Assembly: GCA_027859095.1 (NCBI GenBank)
Contig: JAQIBN010000121.1
Span: 1-37,135, forward strand
Direction: 5' to 3'
Source: Spirochaetia bacterium
Lineage (GTDB): Bacteria; Spirochaetota; Spirochaetia; B11-G9
Length of the DNA stretch: 37,135 bases
Part shown: positions 1-8,246 of the stretch, piece after piece
How the letters are laid out: every line of letters begins with the position of its first letter
Position numbering within the stretch: position 1 is the stretch's first letter
The notes under the pieces: generated by a model
What the model was told of the DNA's origin: nothing
Databases searched by the model: none
What the model saw: the letters and a program-made list of their open reading frames with translations, nothing else
Position numbers and translations under genes: made by a program

Positions 1-614
1 GCAATTTCGGTAAAAATATCCCGAAGTTCCTTTTCTCTGTTTTTCCAGAATGAAGCTCTGTGATTGAGATCAAAAGAGATAGCCGTCCCATATTTTTTTG
101 CTGTTCTTGCTATTTCAAGAGTAAATCTACTGGTTTCCTCTGATAATTCCCCAACAAGGCCGGAAAGATGAACAATCTGAACTCCCTCTTCTCCAAATAT
201 TCTATCAAGATCAAATTGCTCTGCAGTCAGTAATCGACCCACTTCACCAGCCCTGTCATTGTTTACCCTGGGACCTCTGGAGCCATATCCGCTGTCTGCC
301 ATATTTATCTGATGCCTTACTCCCCAGGGTCCTTCAGGAGCAATTTCCGGCCCTTCATAGTCCATATGCCGGCCTGCCAGATTATCTTTAATAAAACCGG
401 CAACCGGGCTACCCTTTACAAAAGCTGTAAGAACTTTTACCGGCAAACCAAGGTAGGAAGAGACACTGGCAACATTTGTTTCTGCACTGGTGGCTGTCAT
501 TTTAAACATATCACTCGAATGGAACGGCTGACCATTTACCGGAGTTAATCTGACTCCCATACTTGTGGGAACCAATAGCGCATATTTACAATTATCACGT
601 AATTTAATACTCAT
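1..614 (-). CDS. kdgK: 2-keto-3-deoxygluconate kinase, PfkB family (3' end outside window)
   Basis: About 204 N-terminal residues are visible; the rest lies beyond the left edge. The protein begins MSIKLRDNCKYALLVPTSMG and contains PfkB/ribokinase-like features: a substrate-binding start region (TPVNG..FHSSDMFKMTATSAETNVA), a central VHLSGLVGELS strand and SFDLNHRASFW, the typical KDG-kinase stretch after the lid. The family phosphorylates 2-keto-3-deoxygluconate to KDPG in the cytosol with ATP. The start is set by an AGGAG sequence seven bases before the ATG. It follows uxaE by 39 bases on the same strand, so it is the third gene of uxaC-uxaE-kdgK and fits the last step of uronate breakdown before the aldolase. 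Another sugar-acid kinase of the PfkB family is possible, since the C-terminal catalytic Asp motif is not in view. Confidence 0.8.
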   Translation of the reverse strand, partial: MSIKLRDNCKYALLVPTSMGVRLTPVNGQPFHSSDMFKMTATSAETNVASVSSYLGLPVKVLTAFVKGSPVAGFIKDNLAGRHMDYEGPEIAPEGPWGVRHQINMADSGYGSRGPRVNNDRAGEVGRLLTAEQFDLDRIFGEEGVQIVHLSGLVGELSEETSRFTLEIARTAKKYGTAISFDLNHRASFWKNREKELRDIFTEI

Positions 615-653
615 TATTCTACTCCTGATTTATTCATTTATATATTTATCTGC

Positions 654-1904
654 TTAATCTAAAAAAAGTGGTTTAATATGTCGCTCATATAAATTTTCTG
701 TCACATTCTTGCCAACAATATCAGCATTTTCAGTCAGAGCATTCAGGTATCTGTCACCCATTTCGGATGCAACTTTATAACCTACATGAAGGAGCTGTCT
801 GATATTTAGATTGTAATCAGGGTTTTTCTGATCGTGGCGAAGGGCAGATGCAAATTGCTTTCCTGTCCAGGAATCAACGTCAGTTGCCGACGGAAGCTTT
901 TCTTTGTCGATGTCAATTACTGTCGCATATGGCTCTGCTAGTTCTTCATATCTCTCAAGAGCTGAACTGTATACCTCTTTTGCTATAGATAATCCATAGG
1001 AACCTGATTCTGCAAGACCTATGAGCTCTTCAAGCCAGCTTGTTCCTGCTGTTTTAATATGCAGTCCGGCATTATATTTTCTTAAGGTCTTACGGATAAG
1101 GGGATAAATTGAAAACTTGTCACTTCCCGAATGTACACTAAGCTTTAGATTTCCGGGTAATCCAAATTCCTTAACAGCATATGCAATTACACAAATATCT
1201 TCATCAAATTCTTTGCCAAACAGTTCCAGATTTCCTATGTAATCAACTCCTTTGTTGAATCGGCCGGTAAATTTTGGAGCAATTGTCTGAGCCGGTATTC
1301 CTTCCTTTGCTATTGCAGAGAGAATAAAAAGAAGTTCCTCCGGGGTTTGGGGCAAATCAGTTTCATCCATTGAGACTTCGGTAATAAAATTACCCTTTCC
1401 CTTTCTTTGTTCTATATGTCTGTAAATTTTCCCAGCTTCCATTACTGCAAATAGATATCTTTCTGCAATATTTTTTATGCTTTCCTCTGTGATTATGAGT
1501 GGAGTTGTTATTCCCGGTATGTTCAGTTTACCAACGTAAGGAAGGTTTTTCTGAACAAAATCCTCAATTTTATCCTGTGCTGCTTTTCCTCCTATGAAAT
1601 CTGCAACATCAAGAGTGAAGAAATTGGAAGAATCCATAAACAGATCTACTGTTTTTAAACCAATGTGATCTGCATCCACAAAATAGTTGCCTTTCCATTC
1701 CGCTTCTTTGACTGCTATGTCTGCAGCAGTTTTAACTGATGCCGGATCTGTGTGAATAATAGCATGTTCCCTGTATGATTTATTCCATACTATTGCCAGA
1801 TTCGTACCTTCAGATTTTGCTTTAATGATTGTTTTTAATTGGGCTGCTGCCTGTTTCCCGAAACGGTCACCAGTTCCCATTGAGTATTTATCAAGTTTTA
1901 ACAT
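654..1904 (-). CDS. uxaE: Tagaturonate 3-epimerase (UxaE family)
   Basis: A 416-residue cytosolic protein starting MLKLDKYSMGTGDRFGKQAA. I recognise it as the tagaturonate epimerase family first assigned in Thermotoga, which turns D-tagaturonate into D-fructuronate and so sends galacturonate into the glucuronate branch without an altronate route. Conserved-looking stretches are FVDADHIGLKTVDLFMDSSN near residue 100 and LSVHSGSDKFSIYPLIRKTL near residue 255, whose Asp/His/Ser residues may form the metal and substrate site. A GGAG lies seven bases before the ATG and overlaps the stop of uxaC, so translation is probably coupled. Its place between uxaC and kdgK supports the assignment. Family identity rests on recognition of the sequence, not on a search. 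Confidence 0.85.
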   Translation of the reverse strand: MLKLDKYSMGTGDRFGKQAAAQLKTIIKAKSEGTNLAIVWNKSYREHAIIHTDPASVKTAADIAVKEAEWKGNYFVDADHIGLKTVDLFMDSSNFFTLDVADFIGGKAAQDKIEDFVQKNLPYVGKLNIPGITTPLIITEESIKNIAERYLFAVMEAGKIYRHIEQRKGKGNFITEVSMDETDLPQTPEELLFILSAIAKEGIPAQTIAPKFTGRFNKGVDYIGNLELFGKEFDEDICVIAYAVKEFGLPGNLKLSVHSGSDKFSIYPLIRKTLRKYNAGLHIKTAGTSWLEELIGLAESGSYGLSIAKEVYSSALERYEELAEPYATVIDIDKEKLPSATDVDSWTGKQFASALRHDQKNPDYNLNIRQLLHVGYKVASEMGDRYLNALTENADIVGKNVTENLYERHIKPLFLD

Positions 1905-1913
1905 TTTTTTCTC

Positions 1914-3326
1914 CTAATCCAGATCTATTCCAAAATAATTTACTGCGTTGTTGTAGCTGATATCCTCTACCATTTTTCCAAGAATAACATAATCGTTCGG
2001 AGCCTCACCATTCTCTACCCAATTCCCAATTGTATTGCAGAGGATTCTTCGAAAGTATTCGTGCCTTGGAAAGGAAAGAAAACTTCTTGAATCTGTAAGC
2101 ATTCCCACAAATCTGGAGAGAAGGCCCAGATTGGCAAGGGCGCTTATCTGCTGTTCCATTCCCTCTTTCTGATCATTGAACCACCAGCCTGAGCCGAATT
2201 GAAGTTTTCCTGGAATTGATCCTCCCTGGAAATTCCCGATCATGGTTCCAATCAGGTAATTGTCTCTCGGATTAAGGGTATAGATTATTGTTTTTGGCAG
2301 TTCATTGCTTGTATTGAGGCTATCAAGAAATCTGCTTAACGGCTCTGCAACTTCTCCGTCAGCAATAGAATCAAATCCAGCATCACGGCCGAGAGCCTTG
2401 AACATTCTGCTGTTATTATTCCGCAGTGCCCCTAGATGTATTTGCATGGTCCATCCTGCTTTGGAATTCATTTTTCCAATTTCCTGCAGGACAGCTGTTT
2501 TGAGGGCTGTAATTTCTTCATGTTTCAAAGTTTCTCCATTAAGTGCCTTTTTAAAGAGTCTGTCCCGTCCATCCTTATTGGATAAAGAAAAAATTGGAAG
2601 AATCAGGGCATGGTCAGAAATTCTGCATCCAATATTATGGAAGAAATCATGGCGGTTTTTAAGGGCATCAAGATATGAATCGTAATCTGTAATTCTAATT
2701 CCGGATACGGATGACAAGTTTTCAAAATATTTATTTAATTGAACAGTGTTTTCAAAGGCCATTGCCTTGTCAGGCCTAAAAGTTGGAAGAACCTTTGTCC
2801 CAAAAGACTTATCACTCTTAATCTTTATATGGTGCTCAAGGGAGTCCACAGGATCATCTGTGGTACAGACTACCTTAACATTGGATTTTTTAAGAAGCGC
2901 CTTTACACTGAAATTATCTTTTTGAAGATCGTTCATTGTCTTACTGAAAATATAATGGGCGCTTGAGGGAGACAGAATTTCTGTAATACCAAAGTATCTT
3001 TGGAGCTCCAAATGGGTCCAATGGAACAGAGGGTTCCCTATTGTGTAGGGGACAGTTGCCGCCCATGCTTCAAATTTATCAATATCTGAGGCATCTCCGG
3101 TTATTAAAGATTCCGGGACAGCATTTGTCCTCATTGCTCTCCATTTATAGTGATCACCATTTAGCCATATTTGGGAGAGATTTTCATATTTCCTGTCTTC
3201 TGCAATTTCTGCAGGCGGCAGATGGGAGTGATAATCGAAAATGGGCATCTCTTTCGCATATTCGTGATAGAGTGCCTGAGCTGTCTCTGTGTCCAGAAGA
3301 AAATTTTCGTCTAAAAAGTCTTTCAT
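1914..3326 (-). CDS. uxaC: Glucuronate/galacturonate isomerase UxaC
   Basis: A 470-residue amidohydrolase-fold uronate isomerase of normal family length. It interconverts D-glucuronate with D-fructuronate and D-galacturonate with D-tagaturonate in the cytosol. The metal-site motif FDYHSHLPP is at residues 30-38 (H33, H35). The family stretch LWLNGDHYKWRAMR appears here as IWLNGDHYKWRAMRTNAV near residue 53, and GMLTDSRSFLSFPRHEYFRR closes the barrel near residue 407. An AGAGGT precedes the ATG. It is the first gene of the leftward operon; its promoter must lie in the 342-base gap shared with the rightward uxuB-like gene. Confidence 0.95.
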   Translation of the reverse strand: MKDFLDENFLLDTETAQALYHEYAKEMPIFDYHSHLPPAEIAEDRKYENLSQIWLNGDHYKWRAMRTNAVPESLITGDASDIDKFEAWAATVPYTIGNPLFHWTHLELQRYFGITEILSPSSAHYIFSKTMNDLQKDNFSVKALLKKSNVKVVCTTDDPVDSLEHHIKIKSDKSFGTKVLPTFRPDKAMAFENTVQLNKYFENLSSVSGIRITDYDSYLDALKNRHDFFHNIGCRISDHALILPIFSLSNKDGRDRLFKKALNGETLKHEEITALKTAVLQEIGKMNSKAGWTMQIHLGALRNNNSRMFKALGRDAGFDSIADGEVAEPLSRFLDSLNTSNELPKTIIYTLNPRDNYLIGTMIGNFQGGSIPGKLQFGSGWWFNDQKEGMEQQISALANLGLLSRFVGMLTDSRSFLSFPRHEYFRRILCNTIGNWVENGEAPNDYVILGKMVEDISYNNAVNYFGIDLD

Positions 3327-3668
3327 AATTACCTCTTTCCTATTTCCATATACTAAGGATGTTGTATCGGGTTACCATTCAAATTTATTCATAGTATAGT
3401 GCCTCTAATAGTATTTATTCTAGGGGTCTTACTGATTTTTTCTATGTTTGAATAAACTGGTTCAGAACGGTTCCTAAGAGATCGGCTGTAAAGATTGTCT
3501 TTTAAAAGGAATAATATTATTGCTTTTTCTAAAGCCTCTGTTATATAGTTTGTGTATAAATTAGTATTAGAATATTTACAGATGTGACTAAATAAGATTT
3601 TATATTTAGATATTAATTATGCATCTTTGCGTTAAAATTGTTAGAATTAAGAATAATAGGAGATTATA
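3327..3668. promoter_or_regulatory. Divergent control region between uxaC and uxuB operons
   Basis: This 342-base gap holds no gene and must carry the start signals for both operons. A candidate rightward promoter is TTTACA, 17 bases, then TTTTAT (about 3579-3607); it is weak. I could not find a convincing leftward pair. A short interleaved dyad lies at 3460-3473 and is listed separately. The region is strongly AT-rich. Confidence 0.5.
3460..3473. promoter_or_regulatory. Interleaved GTTC/GAAC dyad, candidate operator
   Basis: The sequence reads GTTC-A-GAAC-G-GTTC, so two overlapping odd-length dyads share the central GAAC. It lies roughly midway between the two divergent start codons, where a regulator could serve both operons. 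No uronate regulator gene is in the window. This is a pattern observation only; short dyads also arise by chance. Confidence 0.3.
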
Positions 3669-5273
3669 ATGAAGTTAAACCTAAATGATTTATTAAATAA
3701 TGATGATTGGAAAAAAAGTGGTTATAAGCTGCCATCTTATAATATTGAAGAAGTTAAACAGAAAACTATAAATAACCCTGCCTGGCTTCACTTCGGAGCT
3801 GGCAATATTTTTAGAGCCTTTCCAGCTGTACTTCAACAACGCCTTCTTGATGAGAAACGAACTGACACGGGTATAATTGTATGTGAAACCTTTGATGAGG
3901 AGATAATTGAAAGGGCATACAGGGCATTTGATAATCTGTCTCTGGCAGTTACTTTAAGAACTGATGGCGAAATAGAAAAAGAAGTTGTAGCAAGTGTAGT
4001 GGAAAGTCTAACACCTAAATCAGATTATAAGAGGATGGAGGATATTTTTATCTCCGAATCTCTGCAGATTGTAACTCTTACAATAACTGAAAAAGGTTAT
4101 TCAATCAGGGATAATAATGGAGAGCTTTTCCCCTGGGTAAGGAAAGATCTGGATAATTTTAATACCCGTCCCGAAAGCACAATCGGTATAGTTACAAGGC
4201 TTTGCCATGAGAGATACAAAAAAGGCGGATACCCTCTGGCCCTGGTAAGTCTGGATAATTGCAGCCATAATGGTACTCTGCTGAAGGAAGCAGTCATGGA
4301 ATATACTGAGGTCTGGATAGAAAAGGGTTTTTGTGATCCAGGATTTAAAGAATACCTGAATAACAGGGACAAGATCTCTTTTAACTGGAGTATGATCGAT
4401 AAAATTACACCCCGTCCATCTGAAGATATAGTAACTATTTTGCAAAAAGACGGTCTTGAAAATACGGAAGTTATCTGCACCTCCAAAAACACATATGTAT
4501 CTTCCTTTGTAAATGCAGAAGGATCTCAATATCTTGCTATAGAAGATTCCTTCCCAAATGGAAAGCCTCCTTTGGAAGATGTAGGTGTCCTGTTTGCAGA
4601 CAGAACTACTATAGATAAAATAGAAAAAATGAAGGTATGTACATGTTTAAACCCCCTTCATACAGTATTGGCAGTTTTCGGATGCCTTCTTGGATACAAA
4701 TCCATATCAGATGAGATGAAAGATAAAAATCTCAAAGCCTTCATAGAAAAGGTGGGATATGTAGAAGGTATGCCTGTTGTTGTCGATCCTGTTATTATTA
4801 ATGCAATGGATTTTATTAAAGAGACAATTGAGGTTCGATTCCCGAATCCCTTTGTTCCCGATACACCTCAAAGAATTGCAACTGATACATCAAAAAAGAT
4901 TCCTGTAAGATTTGGAGAAACTTTAAATGCATACATAAGAGAAGGGAAAGATGATTTATTTTTCCTGACCTTTATTCCCCTGTTCTTTGCAGGGTGGCTT
5001 AGATATTTAATGGGTATTGATGATCTTGGGAATAAATTTGAACTAAGCCCGGACCCTAACGCTGATGAACTAAAACAAATTGTGGCAGGTCTAAGCCTTG
5101 GAGATAAGGGGCCTGTGAGTGGAAAGATAAAAACACTTTTGTCTGATAGCAGCATTTTTGGAATAAATTTATATGAATATGGACTGGGAGAAAAAGTGGA
5201 AGGGATGTTTCTGGAACTTATTTCAGGTAAAGAAGCTGTTAAAAATACAATAGAAAAGTATTTAAACGAATAA
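3669..5273 (+). CDS. uxuB: D-fructuronate reductase / mannitol dehydrogenase family
   Basis: A 534-residue long-chain polyol dehydrogenase. The Rossmann part starts with PAWLHFGAGNIFRAF near residue 37; the substrate half carries ALVSLDNCSHNG near residue 192 and the catalytic stretch with K322, N328 and H331 (MKVCTCLNPLH), equivalent to the Lys-Asn-His set of mannitol 2-dehydrogenases although the Lys-Asn spacing is one residue longer than in E. coli UxuB. In the context of divergent uxaC and uxaE, the likely reaction is NAD(P)H-dependent reduction of D-fructuronate to D-mannonate. An AGGAG precedes the ATG. It is followed 13 bases later by a LarA homologue and then gnd. A tagaturonate reductase or a polyol dehydrogenase cannot be excluded. 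Confidence 0.8.
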   Translation: MKLNLNDLLNNDDWKKSGYKLPSYNIEEVKQKTINNPAWLHFGAGNIFRAFPAVLQQRLLDEKRTDTGIIVCETFDEEIIERAYRAFDNLSLAVTLRTDGEIEKEVVASVVESLTPKSDYKRMEDIFISESLQIVTLTITEKGYSIRDNNGELFPWVRKDLDNFNTRPESTIGIVTRLCHERYKKGGYPLALVSLDNCSHNGTLLKEAVMEYTEVWIEKGFCDPGFKEYLNNRDKISFNWSMIDKITPRPSEDIVTILQKDGLENTEVICTSKNTYVSSFVNAEGSQYLAIEDSFPNGKPPLEDVGVLFADRTTIDKIEKMKVCTCLNPLHTVLAVFGCLLGYKSISDEMKDKNLKAFIEKVGYVEGMPVVVDPVIINAMDFIKETIEVRFPNPFVPDTPQRIATDTSKKIPVRFGETLNAYIREGKDDLFFLTFIPLFFAGWLRYLMGIDDLGNKFELSPDPNADELKQIVAGLSLGDKGPVSGKIKTLLSDSSIFGINLYEYGLGEKVEGMFLELISGKEAVKNTIEKYLNE

Positions 5274-5286
5274 TCAGGAGTAAGAT

Positions 5287-6576
5287 ATGCTGTATTATAA
5301 AAAGGGTAGCAGTAATTCCATTTTGACGGATGCTGATCTTAGAGAGGGCCTTTTCGAGGCATTAGGAAAACTGGAAAGTGAAAACAGGCTTCATAAAGTT
5401 CTTGCCGTACCTCCGGATTTTACCCGTGTTCATTCAAAAGCAGGAATTTTAACTTCCAATGCATATGAATATTTAGGTAAAAAACTTACAGATATCCTCC
5501 CAGCCTTAGGAACTCACACTCCTATGACAGAACTGGAAATTAGTAAAATGTTTCCTGGTGTACCCCTGTCTCTTTTCAGAGAGCACAAATGGAAGGAAGA
5601 TCTATTTACACTGGGAACAGTTCCCGGAAGTTTTGTTAGTGAACAATCAAATGGTAAACTTGATTTTGACTGGCCGGCACAGGTTAATTCTCTTTTGGTT
5701 GAAGGGAACTTTGATCTTATTCTTTCCATCGGGCAGGTTGTTCCTCATGAAGTAGTAGGTATGGCAAATTTCAATAAAAACATATTTGTGGGAACCGGCG
5801 GGAGTGAGGGGATTAATAAAAGTCATTTTATCGGCGCAGTATATGGGATGGAAAGGATGATGGGCCGGGCTGATACACCAGTCCGTAGAGTGTTGAATTA
5901 TGCCAGTGATAATTTTGCACAAAATCTTCCTATTATCTATGTTCAAACAGTTGTTGGAATAGATGATGAAGGAGAACTTGTTACCAGGGGATTATTTATT
6001 GGAGATGACAAGGAGTGCTTTGAGAAGGCTTCGGAATTATCCCTGGAAGTTAATTTTAAAATGCTGGATAAACCTCTAAAAAAGGTTGTAGTTTACCTGG
6101 ATCCTGAAGAATTTCGGAGTACATGGCTTGGTAATAAAAGTATATACCGGACGAGAATGGCCATTGCAGATGGTGGAAAGCTGATTGTACTGGCACCGGG
6201 AGTTAAAGAGTTCGGGGAAGATCCTGAAATTGACAGGCTTATTCGCAAGTACGGCTATTTTGGTACTGATAAGACTCTGGAATTTGTAAAGCAGAATAAA
6301 GAGTTACAGGATAGTCTGGGCGCTGCAGCACATCTTATTCATGGAAGTACAGAAGGGCGATTTTCTATAATATACTGTCCTGGTCATCTTAGCAGAGATG
6401 AAATTGAAAGTGTTAATTTTGAATATGCATCTATGAGAGAGATGATAAATAAGTATAATCCTGAAAAACTTAAAGATGGATTTAATACTCTTCCGGATGG
6501 AGAAGTAGTATACTATATATCAAACCCTGCCCTTGGGCTTTGGGCACATAAAGATAGATTTAGAGAGGAAATTTAA
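5287..6576 (+). CDS. LarA-superfamily nickel-pincer racemase/epimerase, predicted sugar-acid 2-epimerase
   Basis: A 429-residue protein of the lactate racemase (DUF2088) superfamily, which uses a nickel-pincer nucleotide cofactor to invert the C2 of alpha-hydroxy acids by hydride transfer. Key residues appear present: PPDFTR at 42-47, ALGTHTPMTE with H77, and H154 followed ten residues later by K164, the same spacing as the H174/K184 pair of Lactiplantibacillus LarA, whose Lys binds the cofactor covalently. An AGGAG precedes the ATG. It lies 13 bases after the uxuB-like gene and one base before gnd. D-mannonate and D-gluconate differ only at C2, so I infer D-mannonate/D-gluconate 2-epimerase activity. 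The cofactor-synthesis genes larB, larC and larE are not in the window. The superfamily call is secure; the substrate is inference. Confidence 0.85.
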   Translation: MLYYKKGSSNSILTDADLREGLFEALGKLESENRLHKVLAVPPDFTRVHSKAGILTSNAYEYLGKKLTDILPALGTHTPMTELEISKMFPGVPLSLFREHKWKEDLFTLGTVPGSFVSEQSNGKLDFDWPAQVNSLLVEGNFDLILSIGQVVPHEVVGMANFNKNIFVGTGGSEGINKSHFIGAVYGMERMMGRADTPVRRVLNYASDNFAQNLPIIYVQTVVGIDDEGELVTRGLFIGDDKECFEKASELSLEVNFKMLDKPLKKVVVYLDPEEFRSTWLGNKSIYRTRMAIADGGKLIVLAPGVKEFGEDPEIDRLIRKYGYFGTDKTLEFVKQNKELQDSLGAAAHLIHGSTEGRFSIIYCPGHLSRDEIESVNFEYASMREMINKYNPEKLKDGFNTLPDGEVVYYISNPALGLWAHKDRFREEI

Positions 6577-6577
6577 T

Positions 6578-8032
6578 ATGGATAAATCAGATATTGGATT
6601 AATTGGTCTTGCAGTAATGGGACAGAATTTAGTTTTAAATATGAATGATCATGGTTACTCTGTAGCTGTATATAATAGAACTGCAAAGAAAGTGGATGAT
6701 TTTCTAAACGGCCCCGCCTCGGGAAGAGAAACTATAACAGGTGCACATGATATTTCTTCTTTTGCCCAGGAGTTAAAAATACCCAGAAAAATTATGTTAA
6801 TGGTTAAGGCTGGAGAAGTAGTTGATAGTATTATTGATCAGCTTGTACCTTTTCTGGATAAGGGTGACATAATAATTGATGGTGGTAATTCCCACTTTCC
6901 AGATACAAACAGACGAACTGCTGAGCTTGAAGAAAAAGGATTTCTTTACATAGGTACCGGTGTTTCCGGGGGAGAAGAGGGTGCTAGAATAGGACCATCT
7001 ATTATGCCTGGTGGATCCCTTAAAGCATGGCCTTTTGTCAAGGATATTTTACAGGATATTTCTGCTAAAACAGAATCCGGGGAAGCCTGTTGTGAATGGG
7101 TCGGGGAAAACGGTGCAGGACATTATGTAAAAATGGTTCATAACGGGATAGAGTACGGAGATATGCAGCTGATTACCGAAGCCTACCATTTAATGAAATC
7201 AGGATTGGGTCTGGATGCTGGAGCAATGCACAATGTATTTGCACAATGGAACAAAGGTCCTCTGGATTCTTATCTCATTGAAATTACACGGGATATAATG
7301 GCCTTTAAAGATGAAGATGGTGAAGCTCTTGTCGAAAAAATTCTTGATACAGCAGGTCAAAAGGGGACAGGAAAGTGGACAGGGATAAGTGCCCTGGATA
7401 TGGGAATGCCTGTAACTCTTATAGGGGAAGCAGTATTTTCCAGATGCTTATCTGCTTTAAAAGATGAAAGAGTTGAAGCCTCAAAGCTTTTAAAAGGACC
7501 GGAAATAAAATTTGATGGAAATAAGGAAGAATTTGTTGAAGATCTGGAACAAGCCCTCCTTGCCTCAAAGATAGTGTCATATGCTCAGGGCTTTATGCTC
7601 ATGCAGGAAGCCGCTAAGGAAAATAACTGGAACCTGAATTATGGTGGAATTGCTTTAATGTGGAGAGGCGGATGTATAATAAGATCTGCTTTTCTTGGAA
7701 AGATAAAAGAAGCCTTCGATAATAATCCTAACCTGAAGAATCTTCTACTGGATGATTACTTTTTAAAAGTCGTGGAAAATGCTCAGGAAGCATGGAGAAG
7801 AGTTGTTTCCAAAGCTGTTGAGTTGGGAATACCTGCTCCGGCAATGTCTACAGCTCTTTCATTTTTTGATGGATACAGGAATGATAGGCTTCCTGCCAAT
7901 CTACTCCAGGCACAGAGAGACTACTTTGGTGCCCATACTTATGAAAGAGTGGATAAACCAAGAGGTGAGTTTTTCCATACTAATTGGACAGGAACCGGGG
8001 GGGATGTTTCTTCATCTACCTATAACGCTTGA
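6578..8032 (+). CDS. gnd: 6-phosphogluconate dehydrogenase, decarboxylating
   Basis: A 484-residue enzyme, the normal long-form length, that oxidises 6-phosphogluconate to ribulose-5-phosphate plus CO2 in the cytosol. The N-terminal Rossmann motif is GLIGLAVMGQNLVLNM (about residues 6-21); then come IIDGGNSHFPDTNRR, the signature GTGVSGGEEGARIGPSIMPGG, and the active-site helix KMVHNGIEYGDMQ. The C-terminal tail RGEFFHTNW..GG is also typical. I place the start at the ATG preceded by AGAGGAAA, one base after the LarA-homologue stop; an open frame reaches further upstream but overlaps that gene. Its presence behind a fructuronate reductase and an epimerase-like gene, rather than with zwf, suggests that its substrate arrives from gluconate. 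A gluconate kinase would be needed and is not visible here. Confidence 0.95.
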   Translation: MDKSDIGLIGLAVMGQNLVLNMNDHGYSVAVYNRTAKKVDDFLNGPASGRETITGAHDISSFAQELKIPRKIMLMVKAGEVVDSIIDQLVPFLDKGDIIIDGGNSHFPDTNRRTAELEEKGFLYIGTGVSGGEEGARIGPSIMPGGSLKAWPFVKDILQDISAKTESGEACCEWVGENGAGHYVKMVHNGIEYGDMQLITEAYHLMKSGLGLDAGAMHNVFAQWNKGPLDSYLIEITRDIMAFKDEDGEALVEKILDTAGQKGTGKWTGISALDMGMPVTLIGEAVFSRCLSALKDERVEASKLLKGPEIKFDGNKEEFVEDLEQALLASKIVSYAQGFMLMQEAAKENNWNLNYGGIALMWRGGCIIRSAFLGKIKEAFDNNPNLKNLLLDDYFLKVVENAQEAWRRVVSKAVELGIPAPAMSTALSFFDGYRNDRLPANLLQAQRDYFGAHTYERVDKPRGEFFHTNWTGTGGDVSSSTYNA

Positions 8033-8038
8033 AATGAA

Positions 8039-8066
8039 GGGGTGCGGCGAATCGTGCCCCTTTTCC
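8039..8066 (+). terminator. Rho-independent terminator after gnd
   Basis: The arms GGGGTGC (8039-8045) and GTGCCCC (8054-8060) pair over seven positions, two of them G-T, around an eight-base loop, and TTTTCCTT follows. It closes the uxuB-larA-gnd operon. The remaining 180 bases to the end of the opposing sulfatase gene show nothing recognisable. Confidence 0.7.
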
Positions 8067-8246
8067 TTAATTTTCTGAGCTGTACAAAGTCCCGATATCA
8101 CAATGAGATCCTACCCATGAGCTGTCCACTTTTTTCAAGATTTCCGGATCATGTTTGACGAAACAACAATATATTCGAAGAAGATCCGTTCCTTTTTTGT
8201 AGTAAATATCTTAACTATCCAATCTAAAAGCATTTCATTTTTTATA

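Noticed and set aside
2305-2685. Open frame on the plus strand inside uxaC
   Set aside because: It is antisense to a clearly conserved isomerase gene and its protein has no recognisable motif.
6533-6577. Earlier start for gnd
   Set aside because: The longer frame overlaps the LarA-homologue gene and adds 15 residues before the Rossmann motif; the ATG at 6578 has AGAGGAAA in front of it.
8067-8246. Possible small gene or RNA between gnd and the first sulfatase
   Set aside because: No start with a ribosome site, no open frame of note and no convincing structure beyond the gnd terminator.
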